Source: Archangiaceae bacterium
Lineage (GTDB): Bacteria; Myxococcota; Myxococcia; Myxococcales; Myxococcaceae
Direction: 5' to 3'
DNA: 38,639 nt
NCBI GenBank assembly: GCA_016879935.1
Contig: JAACJQ010000146.1
Span: 1 to 38,639 of the forward strand
The notes beneath the pieces were generated by a model. It was not told the origin of the DNA and did not search any database. It saw only the letters and a program-made list of their open reading frames with translations. Positions 5,559-13,322 of the stretch are shown here, one piece after another. The first letter of the stretch is position 1, and each line of letters begins with the position of its first letter. Both the position numbers and the translations under genes were made by a program.

Positions 5559-8516
5559 TCAGACGAGCTGCTTGAAGAAGCCGAGGCGGTGTACCGGTTT
5601 GACCGAGCCGTCGATGCGAACGTCTCCGTGCTGATAGAGCGTCTGCGCCGCGCCGGTCTTCGCGAACTCGGCGAGGGCGTCGTCGCTGAGCGTGATGGTG
5701 GTGTTCGCCTTCGCGTCGGCGCCGTCCTTGATGACGGGCGTGGCCGAGGCGAGGTCAGCGGTGAACGCGGGGCCGTCTTTCACCTTGAAGGCGATGACCG
5801 CGCCGACCTCCTTCGCGAGCGCCGGGTTCTTCGTGAGCCGGTCTTTCAGCGCCGCGATGATGATGGGCGCCTTCGCTCCAGCCGCGGGAGCCGCAAACGG
5901 TGCTGACGCCGAAGCCGCGGGCGCAGCGCCGAGCGCCGCCTCGAACTCCTTGCGATCGATCTTCTTGAGGAAGTCGAGCTTCTGCGACGCCATCACGTTG
6001 CCGCTGATCTTCAGCTTGCCGCCCTGGAACAGCTTCATCGGGTCGGCCTTGCCGCTCACCATGTCGAGCCAGTCGGCGTCGGAGAGGTCGAGCGTGCAGT
6101 CGGCCTTCTCGATGGTGCCTGACTTCACCGAACCACCGCCGTTCTTCAAGTCCAACACCCAGGCGGAGTCGGGGTTCTTCAGGCGGAACTGGTAGACGTT
6201 GCCGACGCCCTTCACGAGGTCGGGGTTCTTCGACAGGTACGCGCCGATGGCCTGGAAGGTGATGGCCGAGGTGACCGTCGCTGCCGCCGCAGGCGCTGGA
6301 GTTGCCGTCGCAGGAGCCGCGACCGCCGACCGGTCCATCTTCTTGAGGAAGTCGAGCTTCTGCGACGCCATCACGTTGCCGCTGATCTTCAACTTGCCGC
6401 TCTGGAACAGCTTCATCGGGTCGGCCTTGCCGCTCACCATGTCGAGCCAGTCGGCGTCAGAGAGGTCGAGCGTGCAGTCGGCCTTGTCCACCGTGCCGGC
6501 CTTCACCGCGCCGCCGCCGTTCTTCAAATCCAACACCCAGGCAGAGTCGGGGTTCTTCAGGCGGAATTGGTAGACATTGCCGACGCTCTTCACGAGCTCG
6601 GGGTGCTGGCCGAGGTACGCGCCGATGGCGTCGAACGTCGTGGCGGCGTCGAGCTTCGGAGCAGCCACCGCAGCGGGCGCCGACTTCGCCGCCTCCTTCG
6701 ACTTCGGCTTTGGAATCTCGGCGTACAGCTCGACGGCCGCGTTCGAGATGCAGACCTTCTCGCGCTCGACGACGGTGGCGCGAACGATGATGCGCAGGTC
6801 GTTCTCCTTCCACATCTCGATCTTGAGCGTCTCGCCGGGGAACACCGAGTCGGCGAAGCGAACCTTGATGCTCTTGAAGAGGCGCGGGTCGCCCTTGCTG
6901 AACGCGTTGACGACGGCGCGGCCGACGAAGCCGAAGGTGCACAGCCCGTGGAGGATGGGCTTCTGGAAGCCGAACATCGACGCGAACTCGGGGTCGACGT
7001 GCAGCGGGTTCCAGTCGCCCGAGAGGCGATAGAGCAGCGCCTGGCTCTCGCTCGTCTTCTCGGTCACCACCGCGTCGGGCGGCCGGCTGGGCGGCACGTT
7101 GATGTCGGCCGAAGGGCCACGGTCTCCGCCCCAGCCACCGGTGCCACGCGCGAGAATCGAGATGTCGTTCTTCACCAGCAGCTCGCCCGACTGCGCATCG
7201 TAGGAGTCGATGTGCATGACGACGATGGCGTTCTTGCCCTTGTCGAAGATGTCGGTGATGCGCCCCTTGTGCACGAGCTCGGCGCTCGGCGGCAGCGGGC
7301 GAACCAGCTCGGTGTACTGCTCACCGTGCAGCACGCGGTCGAGCCCGTAGTTGAGCCCCGGCGCCGTCTTGCCCTCGGCCATCGACTTGAAGAGCGCGTT
7401 GAGCGCGGGCACCACTCCGTACGTCGGCAGCGCGTAGAAGCCGTCGCCGTTTCGCTCGAAGACGACGTGCAGGTCGTTGGGGTCGGTCGGGTTCTTTCCA
7501 GCGCCGACGCCGAGCGCATAGAGGGCGAGGTCGCGTTCGTCGTAGCGCGAGCGCACCTCGGCGAGCTCGGCGCCCAGGGCCGCGTCGACGTCGATGAACT
7601 CGTTGCCGCCCTTCGACTTCGACGAGAGGTTCGACATCACGGGCCCGAGCGCCTCGGTGATGTTCGCCGGGTGCGTGGCCTTGCCGAAGTCGGTGACCTG
7701 CTCCCACGCGTTGCGGAGCGCCTCGGGTGTGATCTCACGGCCGAGCTTGAACGTCTTGCCCTCGGTGCGCTCCCAGCGGAGCTTGCCGAAGAAGCCCGCG
7801 CCGACCTCGAACAAGCCGCCGTTCTCGGTGCACTCCTCGTGCGCGAGCCAGCCGACCAGCGGCGTCACGTACTCGGGCTTGAGGTTCTCGAGCATGTCCT
7901 TCGGCATCACGGTCTCGGTGAGGCGCGAGGCAGCGATGGGCGCGATGGCGTTGCTGCGCACGTTCTTCTTCTCGCCCTCGATGGCGAGCGTGTTCGAGAA
8001 GCCGACGAGCCCCAGCTTCGCGGCCGAGTAGTTCGCCTGACCGAAGTTGCCGTAGATGCCCGCGGCCGAGGTCGTGAAGATGATGCGGCCGTAGCCCTGG
8101 TCACGCATGTACGGCCACGCGGCGTGCGAACAGGCGAAGGCGCCGTTCACGTGCACGCGCATGATCAGGTCCCAGTCGTCCTTCGTCATCTTCTGGAAGC
8201 TGACGTCGCGGAGAATGCCGGCGTTGTTCACCAGCACGTCGATGCGCCCGAACGCGTCGATGGCCGTCTTGACGATCTTGTCGCCGTTCTCGACCGAGTC
8301 GTAGTTGGCGACGGCGGTGCCGCCGGCTTCCTTGATCTCGGCGACCACCTTGTCGGCCGCCGCAGACGACTGGCCCTGCCCGTGCGCCGTGCCGCCGAGG
8401 TCGTTCACCACGACCTTCGCGCCGCGCTTGCCGAAGAAGAGCGCGTGGCTGCGACCCAGCCCTGCGCCCGCGCCGGTGATGACCACGACCTTGCCGTCGA
8501 AGCGAAGCTCACTCAT
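5559..8516 (-). CDS. Multifunctional beta-oxidation protein: SDR dehydrogenase + MaoC-type hydratase + three SCP2 domains
   Basis: I start at the ATG at 8516 (MSELRFDGKVVVITGAG), which has AGAGG upstream, rather than the in-frame GTG at 8543; this gives 985 residues. Residues 1-~240 form a short-chain dehydrogenase with GAGAGLGRSH, VNNAG and the catalytic Ser plus YSAAK. Residues ~310-600 are two hot-dog halves of 2-enoyl-CoA hydratase 2, with YRLSGDWNPLHVDPEFA and ILHGLCTFGF. Three SCP2 lipid-binding domains follow (~625-735, ~755-865, ~880-985), joined by Ala/Pro linkers. The order SDR-hydratase-SCP2 is that of peroxisomal MFE-2 (HSD17B4, one SCP2). It would hydrate enoyl-CoA and oxidise the (3R)-hydroxyacyl-CoA, feeding the thiolase downstream. 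The first two SCP2 domains are near-identical; the third is divergent. Confidence 0.92.
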   Translation of the reverse strand: MSELRFDGKVVVITGAGAGLGRSHALFFGKRGAKVVVNDLGGTAHGQGQSSAAADKVVAEIKEAGGTAVANYDSVENGDKIVKTAIDAFGRIDVLVNNAGILRDVSFQKMTKDDWDLIMRVHVNGAFACSHAAWPYMRDQGYGRIIFTTSAAGIYGNFGQANYSAAKLGLVGFSNTLAIEGEKKNVRSNAIAPIAASRLTETVMPKDMLENLKPEYVTPLVGWLAHEECTENGGLFEVGAGFFGKLRWERTEGKTFKLGREITPEALRNAWEQVTDFGKATHPANITEALGPVMSNLSSKSKGGNEFIDVDAALGAELAEVRSRYDERDLALYALGVGAGKNPTDPNDLHVVFERNGDGFYALPTYGVVPALNALFKSMAEGKTAPGLNYGLDRVLHGEQYTELVRPLPPSAELVHKGRITDIFDKGKNAIVVMHIDSYDAQSGELLVKNDISILARGTGGWGGDRGPSADINVPPSRPPDAVVTEKTSESQALLYRLSGDWNPLHVDPEFASMFGFQKPILHGLCTFGFVGRAVVNAFSKGDPRLFKSIKVRFADSVFPGETLKIEMWKENDLRIIVRATVVEREKVCISNAAVELYAEIPKPKSKEAAKSAPAAVAAPKLDAATTFDAIGAYLGQHPELVKSVGNVYQFRLKNPDSAWVLDLKNGGGAVKAGTVDKADCTLDLSDADWLDMVSGKADPMKLFQSGKLKISGNVMASQKLDFLKKMDRSAVAAPATATPAPAAAATVTSAITFQAIGAYLSKNPDLVKGVGNVYQFRLKNPDSAWVLDLKNGGGSVKSGTIEKADCTLDLSDADWLDMVSGKADPMKLFQGGKLKISGNVMASQKLDFLKKIDRKEFEAALGAAPAASASAPFAAPAAGAKAPIIIAALKDRLTKNPALAKEVGAVIAFKVKDGPAFTADLASATPVIKDGADAKANTTITLSDDALAEFAKTGAAQTLYQHGDVRIDGSVKPVHRLGFFKQLV
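5961..6261 (-). repeat. SCP2 domain repeat, copy 2
   Basis: This segment encodes the second SCP2 domain and matches 6339-6639 at a constant 378-bp (126-codon) offset. Long stretches are identical base for base, for example around the codons for CTLDLSDADWLDMVSGKADP. The similarity at synonymous sites implies recent duplication or continuing gene conversion. Confidence 0.9.
6339..6639 (-). repeat. SCP2 domain repeat, copy 1
   Basis: This is the partner of the repeat at 5961-6261 and encodes the first SCP2 domain. Differences are scattered single bases, many in third codon positions, with no indels across about 300 bp. The linker between the copies (Ala/Pro/Thr-rich) does not share this similarity. 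Confidence 0.9.
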
Positions 8517-8652
8517 GCGTGCGTCCTCTCGAGGGGCCACCACGGCGGCCCGAAAACGTGCGGAACGCAGGCTTCACAGCAGAAGATTGATTCCAGAGTC
8601 AACATCGCGCGCGTGTCCCTCCGCACACAACTGGAGCAGACTGCAACCCCAC

Positions 8653-11154
8653 ATGCGTGCGCTCTCCGCAGCCCTCAAGGTCCTCCTCGGCCTCACGCTC
8701 GGTGTCGTCATCGCCGAGTTCGCCTTTCGCGCGCGTGACGACGGCGCGTTTCCGCACCTCAACCTCTACGAAGCCGACGCCACGCTCGGGGTGAAGCTCA
8801 CGCCCGGCGCCGAGATGCGGCTCAAGCTCGGCAAGAACCCGACGACGACGATTCACACCAACGCGCTCGGGTTTCGCGGCGCCGACTGGCCCGCCCCGGC
8901 AGCGAGCGACGTGCTCGTGGTGGGCGACTCGCAGGTGTTCGGGCTGGGCGTGGAGGACACGGAGACGTTCTCGGCGCAGCTCGCCACGCTGCGAAAGGTG
9001 AACGTGCTGAACGCCGGCGTGCCGACGTACGGGCCAGGCGAGTACACCGCGCTGGTCGAGCGGCTCGTCGCCGAACGCAAGCCGAAGCACGTCGTCTACG
9101 TGATGAACGTGTCGAACGACCTCTTCGAGCTCGGCATCGCCAACACCTCGCGACACCAGGTGTGGGACGGCTGGGCCGTGCGCACCGAGACCGCGCCGGG
9201 CAGCACCACGAACTTTCCGTTCCGTCATGCGGTGATGAACCGTTCACACCTCGTGTACGCGCTGCGCAGGCTCGTCGCGGGGAACGCGAACCTCGCGCAG
9301 GAGAGCGCTGGCGAAGGCACGTGGAAGGACATCGTGACCGCCTCGTCGTCTGCGAAGCCCCTCGAAGACACCGACAGCGCGACGCGTGAAGCGCTCGAGA
9401 AGCGGAACAGCACGACGAAGCAGCTCGACGAGCTTCAGCGCGACCTCGACCGCCACCTCAGCGAGCACATTCAGCAGAGCGAGGGCTACGCGCAGGCGGC
9501 GAAGGTGCTGCCCGTGCTGCAGAAGGGAGACCCCCGCGACATCGTGTCGGTGCCGTTCCTCGAGGGCGCACGCTCGGTCGAGATCACCGCGTACCAGCTC
9601 TACACCGCTGCGCTCGGCATCGAGGGCAACGAAGACAAGCTGCTCGCGCTGGCCGAGAAGACGAAGGACGCCGAGCTGAAAGCGCTCGTGCAGAAACGAA
9701 AGGCGCTGCGAGACACACTCGGCTCGGCGTTGAACTCGGTGAACGCGCACGCGCCGACGCCGCTCGAGGCGATGCTCCAGCGCACGAAGGCCGCCTGCGA
9801 CAAGGCCGGCGCGACCCTGCTCGTGGTCGCGCTGCCGCTCGACGTGATGGTCTCGAAAGACGAGTGGAAGAAGTACGGCAAGGAGCCGACCGACCTCTCG
9901 GTGACGCAGGTGCTGCTCGACGACATCGTCTCGCGCGCGCAGGCGGTTGGGGCGCTGGCGCTCGACCCCACCGAGGCGCTCCGCAAGGCCGAGCCGGGCG
10001 CGTTTCTCGATGGCGACCTGCATCTCACGCCGAAGGGGCATCAGGCGCTCGCGACCGCCATCAACGCCTCGCTCGACACGCCGCCGAAGCCGAAGAGCAC
10101 GCTCGTGTTGCCCGAGGGCCGTTCCTGGCCTCCAACCGAAGACGAGTGGCGCGCGGTGGCCGAGGTGAACGTGAAGGGCTCGACCGCGGCGAACTGCGAC
10201 ACGCGGCAGGTGCGCGAGTGGTTTCGAATGATCTGCAAGAACCAGTACTCCGACGAAGACGGCCCTGGTCTCACGCTGTCGTCCATCGAGGTGACGAGCG
10301 GCGGGCATGGTGACGTGCTCCTCGAGGGCTCGTACAGCGAACGCCGCGTGCTGCTGCCCATTCTCGAGGGAGACACGGCGAGCCTGCGGGTCGACTGGGA
10401 AGACCACTCGCGCGTGCTGACGCTCGAACACCCGAAGGGCGGCGAGCCGAAGCGAGCCTTCGGCGAGGCGGTGAAGCACGCGGTGGTTTCGGCGAGAGAG
10501 CCGGCGCGCCTCGACGAGAACGGCATGCCCTGCCGCGGCGCCCGCTGCCTCATCGAGTGGGCGAACCCGCTGCGGGCGGTCGCGTGCAGGGAAGGAACGG
10601 TCGCCGCGGGAGCGCTGCGCCGCTGTGCGAGCCCATGCTCAGACCAGCACCCGTGCGCGAAGGGCTCCTGCCACCCGTGGCCCACCGGCGACTTCTGCGG
10701 AGCGCCGGGAGATGCGCCTCGTCTTCGCGCGATTGCTGAAGCCGTTTCGCTGGCGAAGCCCACGCGCGACGGCGCGCATGTTGATGGCTTTCGCGCGCGC
10801 AGAGCGCTCGAGCTTCTTCGACATGATGGAGGCGGCGAACACCACCACCGATCTCTCGCGACGGGCGACGTACCTGAGCCACGCCGTCGACGAGAATCGG
10901 CACGCGCAGATGTTCTCACTCCGCGCGCTCGAGCTCGACCCGACGCTGGCCTTCGACGACTCGCTCTCACGCGCCGACTTCGAGCACCTGTTCACGAGGC
11001 TGGGAGAGGCGCGGTTTCTGGCCTTCGTGCACCTGGGCGAGAAGCGGGCGTGCGCGCAGATGGTGATGTTCCGCGACGAGCTGCTCTCGTTCGAAGGCAC
11101 GCCGCGGGCCGACACGAAGACGCGCGCGCTGCTCGACGCGGTGATGGTCGATGA
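8653..11154 (+). CDS. Membrane-anchored SGNH/GDSL hydrolase-like protein (open frame runs into next gene)
   Basis: The protein begins MRALSAALKVLLGLTLGVVI, a single N-terminal membrane anchor. An SGNH hydrolase core follows: block I VVGDSQVFGLG (Ser93), block II NAGVPTYGPGEY, block III VMNVSNDLFE, and the C-terminal DGDLHLTPKGH with Asp455/His457. A long charged helical insertion (about 230-330) splits the core. After residue ~500 comes a separate domain, then a Cys-rich tail with eight Cys ending DFCGAPGDAP near base 10713. Beyond this the frame stays open to 11154, but the sequence looks like the out-of-frame reading of the ferritin-like gene (Arg-rich, no fold-like pattern). The true product is probably ~685 residues. 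It likely removes or transfers O-acyl groups on an envelope glycan or lipid. Confidence 0.8.
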   Translation: MRALSAALKVLLGLTLGVVIAEFAFRARDDGAFPHLNLYEADATLGVKLTPGAEMRLKLGKNPTTTIHTNALGFRGADWPAPAASDVLVVGDSQVFGLGVEDTETFSAQLATLRKVNVLNAGVPTYGPGEYTALVERLVAERKPKHVVYVMNVSNDLFELGIANTSRHQVWDGWAVRTETAPGSTTNFPFRHAVMNRSHLVYALRRLVAGNANLAQESAGEGTWKDIVTASSSAKPLEDTDSATREALEKRNSTTKQLDELQRDLDRHLSEHIQQSEGYAQAAKVLPVLQKGDPRDIVSVPFLEGARSVEITAYQLYTAALGIEGNEDKLLALAEKTKDAELKALVQKRKALRDTLGSALNSVNAHAPTPLEAMLQRTKAACDKAGATLLVVALPLDVMVSKDEWKKYGKEPTDLSVTQVLLDDIVSRAQAVGALALDPTEALRKAEPGAFLDGDLHLTPKGHQALATAINASLDTPPKPKSTLVLPEGRSWPPTEDEWRAVAEVNVKGSTAANCDTRQVREWFRMICKNQYSDEDGPGLTLSSIEVTSGGHGDVLLEGSYSERRVLLPILEGDTASLRVDWEDHSRVLTLEHPKGGEPKRAFGEAVKHAVVSAREPARLDENGMPCRGARCLIEWANPLRAVACREGTVAAGALRRCASPCSDQHPCAKGSCHPWPTGDFCGAPGDAPRLRAIAEAVSLAKPTRDGAHVDGFRARRALELLRHDGGGEHHHRSLATGDVPEPRRRRESARADVLTPRARARPDAGLRRLALTRRLRAPVHEAGRGAVSGLRAPGREAGVRADGDVPRRAALVRRHAAGRHEDARAARRGDGR

Positions 11155-11380
11155 GCGGCATCACGAGGCGTACACGAGAACGTTCCTCTCGACGCTCGCG
11201 CCTGCCGAGAAAGAACTTCGCGCGGCGCGCTTCTGGGAACTGCGCCGAGGCTGGTTGCGGCTGGGCGCCACGTCGTCGGGTCTGCTGTTCACCCTGACGA
11301 TGGGGTTGCTCTACGTCATGCTCGCCCCATTGGCTCTCATGGAGCGGCTGAAGCGCCAGCGTGGTGAAGGGTGGCTGTGA
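10712..11380 (+). CDS. Ferritin-like di-iron carboxylate protein with C-terminal membrane helix
   Basis: I start at ATG 10712 (MRLVFARLLKPFRW), giving 222 residues. Four helices carry the complete ferritin-like ligand set: Glu31 (FARAERSSFF), Glu61-x-x-His64 (VDENRHAQMF), Glu110 (HLGEKRACAQ) and Glu148-x-x-His151 (VDERHHEAYT). These could bind two irons and activate O2 for hydroxylation, desaturation or a related oxidation. Near residues 185-205 a hydrophobic helix (SSGLLFTLTMGLLYVMLAPL) suggests membrane attachment, ending in a basic tail. The gene sits between an SGNH hydrolase and a carbamoyltransferase in the same direction. It may hydroxylate the substrate that is then carbamoylated; that link is inferred. 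GGGAG lies almost on the ATG, an unusually tight spacing. Confidence 0.82.
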   Translation: MRLVFARLLKPFRWRSPRATARMLMAFARAERSSFFDMMEAANTTTDLSRRATYLSHAVDENRHAQMFSLRALELDPTLAFDDSLSRADFEHLFTRLGEARFLAFVHLGEKRACAQMVMFRDELLSFEGTPRADTKTRALLDAVMVDERHHEAYTRTFLSTLAPAEKELRAARFWELRRGWLRLGATSSGLLFTLTMGLLYVMLAPLALMERLKRQRGEGWL

Positions 11381-11438
11381 GAAAGTTCGCGCGTCAGCGG
11401 CACGCGAGTGTTCTTCAGCCATTGGGAGTGAGCGCTCG

Positions 11439-13136
11439 ATGAGCGCGACCCTCGGCATCTCGGCGAACTACCACGACGCGGCGGCGGCGCTGGTCGTCGA
11501 CGGAACGCTCGTGGCCGCGATGCAGGAGGAGCGCTTCTCTCGCATCAAGAACGACCCCTCGCTCCCGCTCTCGGCCGCGCGGGCCTGTCTCGCCCTCGCG
11601 AAGCTCGACGCGAAAGACCTCACGCGCGTCGTCTTCTACGAGAACCCGTACCGCAAGCTGGAGCGCGTGCTCACGATGTCGCTGCGCACGTTCCCGCGCT
11701 CGCTCACCCAATTCCCCCGCGCCATCGCGTCGCAGCTGTCGGGAAAGCTGCAGGTGCTCGACGAACTCTCGAGCCGGCTCGGCGTTCGACGTGACCGCGT
11801 CACCCACCGCGAGCACCACGAGTCACACGCGGCCAGCGCCTTCTTCCTCAGCCCCTTCGAGCGCGCCGCCGTGCTCACGGTCGACGCCGTCGGAGAAGAG
11901 ACGACGACCGCCCTCTGGCTCGGCGAAGGCCGTTCCCTGAAGGCGCTCGAGCGCATCGCCTTTCCGCACTCGCTCGGCCTGCTCTACTCGGCGCTCACGG
12001 CCTGGTGCGGTTTCGAGGTGAACGAAGGCGAGTACAAGGTGATGGGTCTCGCGGCGTTCGGCCAGCCGCGGTTCCGCGACGAGTTCACGAAGCTCGTCAC
12101 GCTCGCGCCAGATGGCAGCTTCTCGCTCGGGCTCGACTTCTTCGACTCACACACGAACACCGAGGTCGGGTTCTCGCCGAAGCTCGAAGCGCTGCTGGGC
12201 CCTCGCCGCTCGCCGGGCACGCCGTGGGACCTCACGAGCGACCGTGACCGCCGCGTCGCCGACGTCGCGTGCACGCTGCAGACGGTGCTCGAAGAAGCGC
12301 TGCTCGGGCTCGCCCGCCGAGCGAAGGAACGCACGGGCGCGAACGCGCTCTGTCTCGCAGGAGGCGTCGGTCTCAACGCGGTCGCCAACGCACGCCTCGC
12401 CCGCGAGTCCGGCTTTCGTGACTTCTTCGTTCAACCCGCGGCCGGTGACGCAGGCGCCGCCCTCGGAGCTGCGATTCTCGGTGCGCTCGACCTGGGAGAT
12501 GCGCGACCGGCTCCGCTCGAGAGCCTTGCGCTCGGACTTCCCGTCACGAGTGACGACGCGCGCACCATCGCGAAGAACCTCGGCCTCGTCGCGACTCCGC
12601 TCTCAGGGCCCGACGACGTCGCCGAGCTGCTCGCGAAAGGAGAGATTCTCGCGTGCGCCGAAGGCCGCTTCGAGTTCGGCCCGCGCGCGCTGGGAAACCG
12701 GTCGTTGCTCGCGCTCCCCACGCCCATCGCCGTGAAGGAGCGCCTCAACCGCGTCATCAAACGCCGCGAACCGTTTCGCCCGTTCGCGCCGGCGGTGCTC
12801 GAAGCCGGGGCTCCCAGGTTCTTCGAGCCGTTCGCGGAGAGACTCGCGCCCTTCATGGTGACGGTGGCCGGCGTGAAGGCCGAGGCGCGGCCGTCGCTCG
12901 AGGCCGTCACCCACGTCGATGGAACGGCGCGCGTTCAGACCGTGAAAGCCGACTCCCGCTTCGGAGCCATCATCGACGCCGTCGGCCGCCGCACGGGCAC
13001 GCCCGTCGTGCTCAACACCTCGCTCAACGGCAAGGGCGACCCCATCGTCGCGTCGGTCGCCGATGCGTTCGCGTTCTTCCTCGGGCACTCCGCCGACGCG
13101 CTGGTCGTCGACGACGTGCTGATTCGCAAACCGTGA
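11439..13136 (+). CDS. Carbamoyltransferase, NodU/CmcH/TobZ family
   Basis: The start is ATG 11439 with GGGAG upstream, giving 565 residues, the usual family length. The N-terminal Kae1-like half opens GISANYHDAAAALVVDG and AAMQEERFSRIKND. It has the metal-binding HREHHESHAASAFFLSPF (~123-136), VLTVDAVGEETTTALW, NEGEYKVMGLAAFG and LCLAGGVGLNAVANARL. The C-terminal YrdC-like half has EGRFEFGPRALGNRSLLA (~410), KRREPFRPFAPAV and GTPVVLNTSLNGKGDP. The family makes carbamoyl-adenylate from carbamoyl phosphate and ATP and transfers the carbamoyl group to a hydroxyl of a sugar or natural product. Together with the small DUF5989-type gene behind it, it marks a modification cassette. The acceptor is not known. 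Confidence 0.94.
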   Translation: MSATLGISANYHDAAAALVVDGTLVAAMQEERFSRIKNDPSLPLSAARACLALAKLDAKDLTRVVFYENPYRKLERVLTMSLRTFPRSLTQFPRAIASQLSGKLQVLDELSSRLGVRRDRVTHREHHESHAASAFFLSPFERAAVLTVDAVGEETTTALWLGEGRSLKALERIAFPHSLGLLYSALTAWCGFEVNEGEYKVMGLAAFGQPRFRDEFTKLVTLAPDGSFSLGLDFFDSHTNTEVGFSPKLEALLGPRRSPGTPWDLTSDRDRRVADVACTLQTVLEEALLGLARRAKERTGANALCLAGGVGLNAVANARLARESGFRDFFVQPAAGDAGAALGAAILGALDLGDARPAPLESLALGLPVTSDDARTIAKNLGLVATPLSGPDDVAELLAKGEILACAEGRFEFGPRALGNRSLLALPTPIAVKERLNRVIKRREPFRPFAPAVLEAGAPRFFEPFAERLAPFMVTVAGVKAEARPSLEAVTHVDGTARVQTVKADSRFGAIIDAVGRRTGTPVVLNTSLNGKGDPIVASVADAFAFFLGHSADALVVDDVLIRKP

Positions 13137-13150
13137 AAGACTGACTGCCC

Positions 13151-13312
13151 GTGCTCTCCGTTCGCACCGTCAAGGACCTGGTCGGGCACTTCGCGAAGCA
13201 GAACAGGCTCGTGTTGATTCCGTTGCTGGTGGTGCTGCTGCTGGCGGCCGTGCTGCTCGTGCTGACGCAGGGCCTCGCGTACGTGACACCCTTCGTCTAC
13301 GCGTTGTTCTGA
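13151..13312 (+). CDS. Small DUF5989-type membrane protein (53 aa)
   Basis: A 53-codon reading frame starts at GTG 13151, 14 bases after the carbamoyltransferase stop. The protein has a short polar N-terminus (VLSVRTVKDLVGHFAKQNR), one strong membrane helix (LVLIPLLVVLLLAAVLLVLT) and the end AYVTPFVYALF. Size, layout and the closing 'PF-x-Y-x-LF' match the DUF5989 peptides found next to NodU-type carbamoyltransferases in many bacteria. The family has no established function; its association suggests a membrane partner of the carbamoylation system. There is no clear Shine-Dalgarno, so translation may be coupled to the preceding gene. An in-frame TGA just upstream excludes a longer form. It ends 10 bp from a convergent gene. 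Confidence 0.82.
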   Translation: MLSVRTVKDLVGHFAKQNRLVLIPLLVVLLLAAVLLVLTQGLAYVTPFVYALF

Positions 13313-13322
13313 AGCGCGTCGG

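Noticed and set aside
6567-8738. A 723-codon + strand open frame opposite the multifunctional beta-oxidation gene
   Set aside because: Typical antisense shadow of a high-GC gene: repeated Leu/Val/Arg/Glu/Gly without fold-like pattern, while the minus strand holds clear SDR, hydratase and SCP2 motifs.
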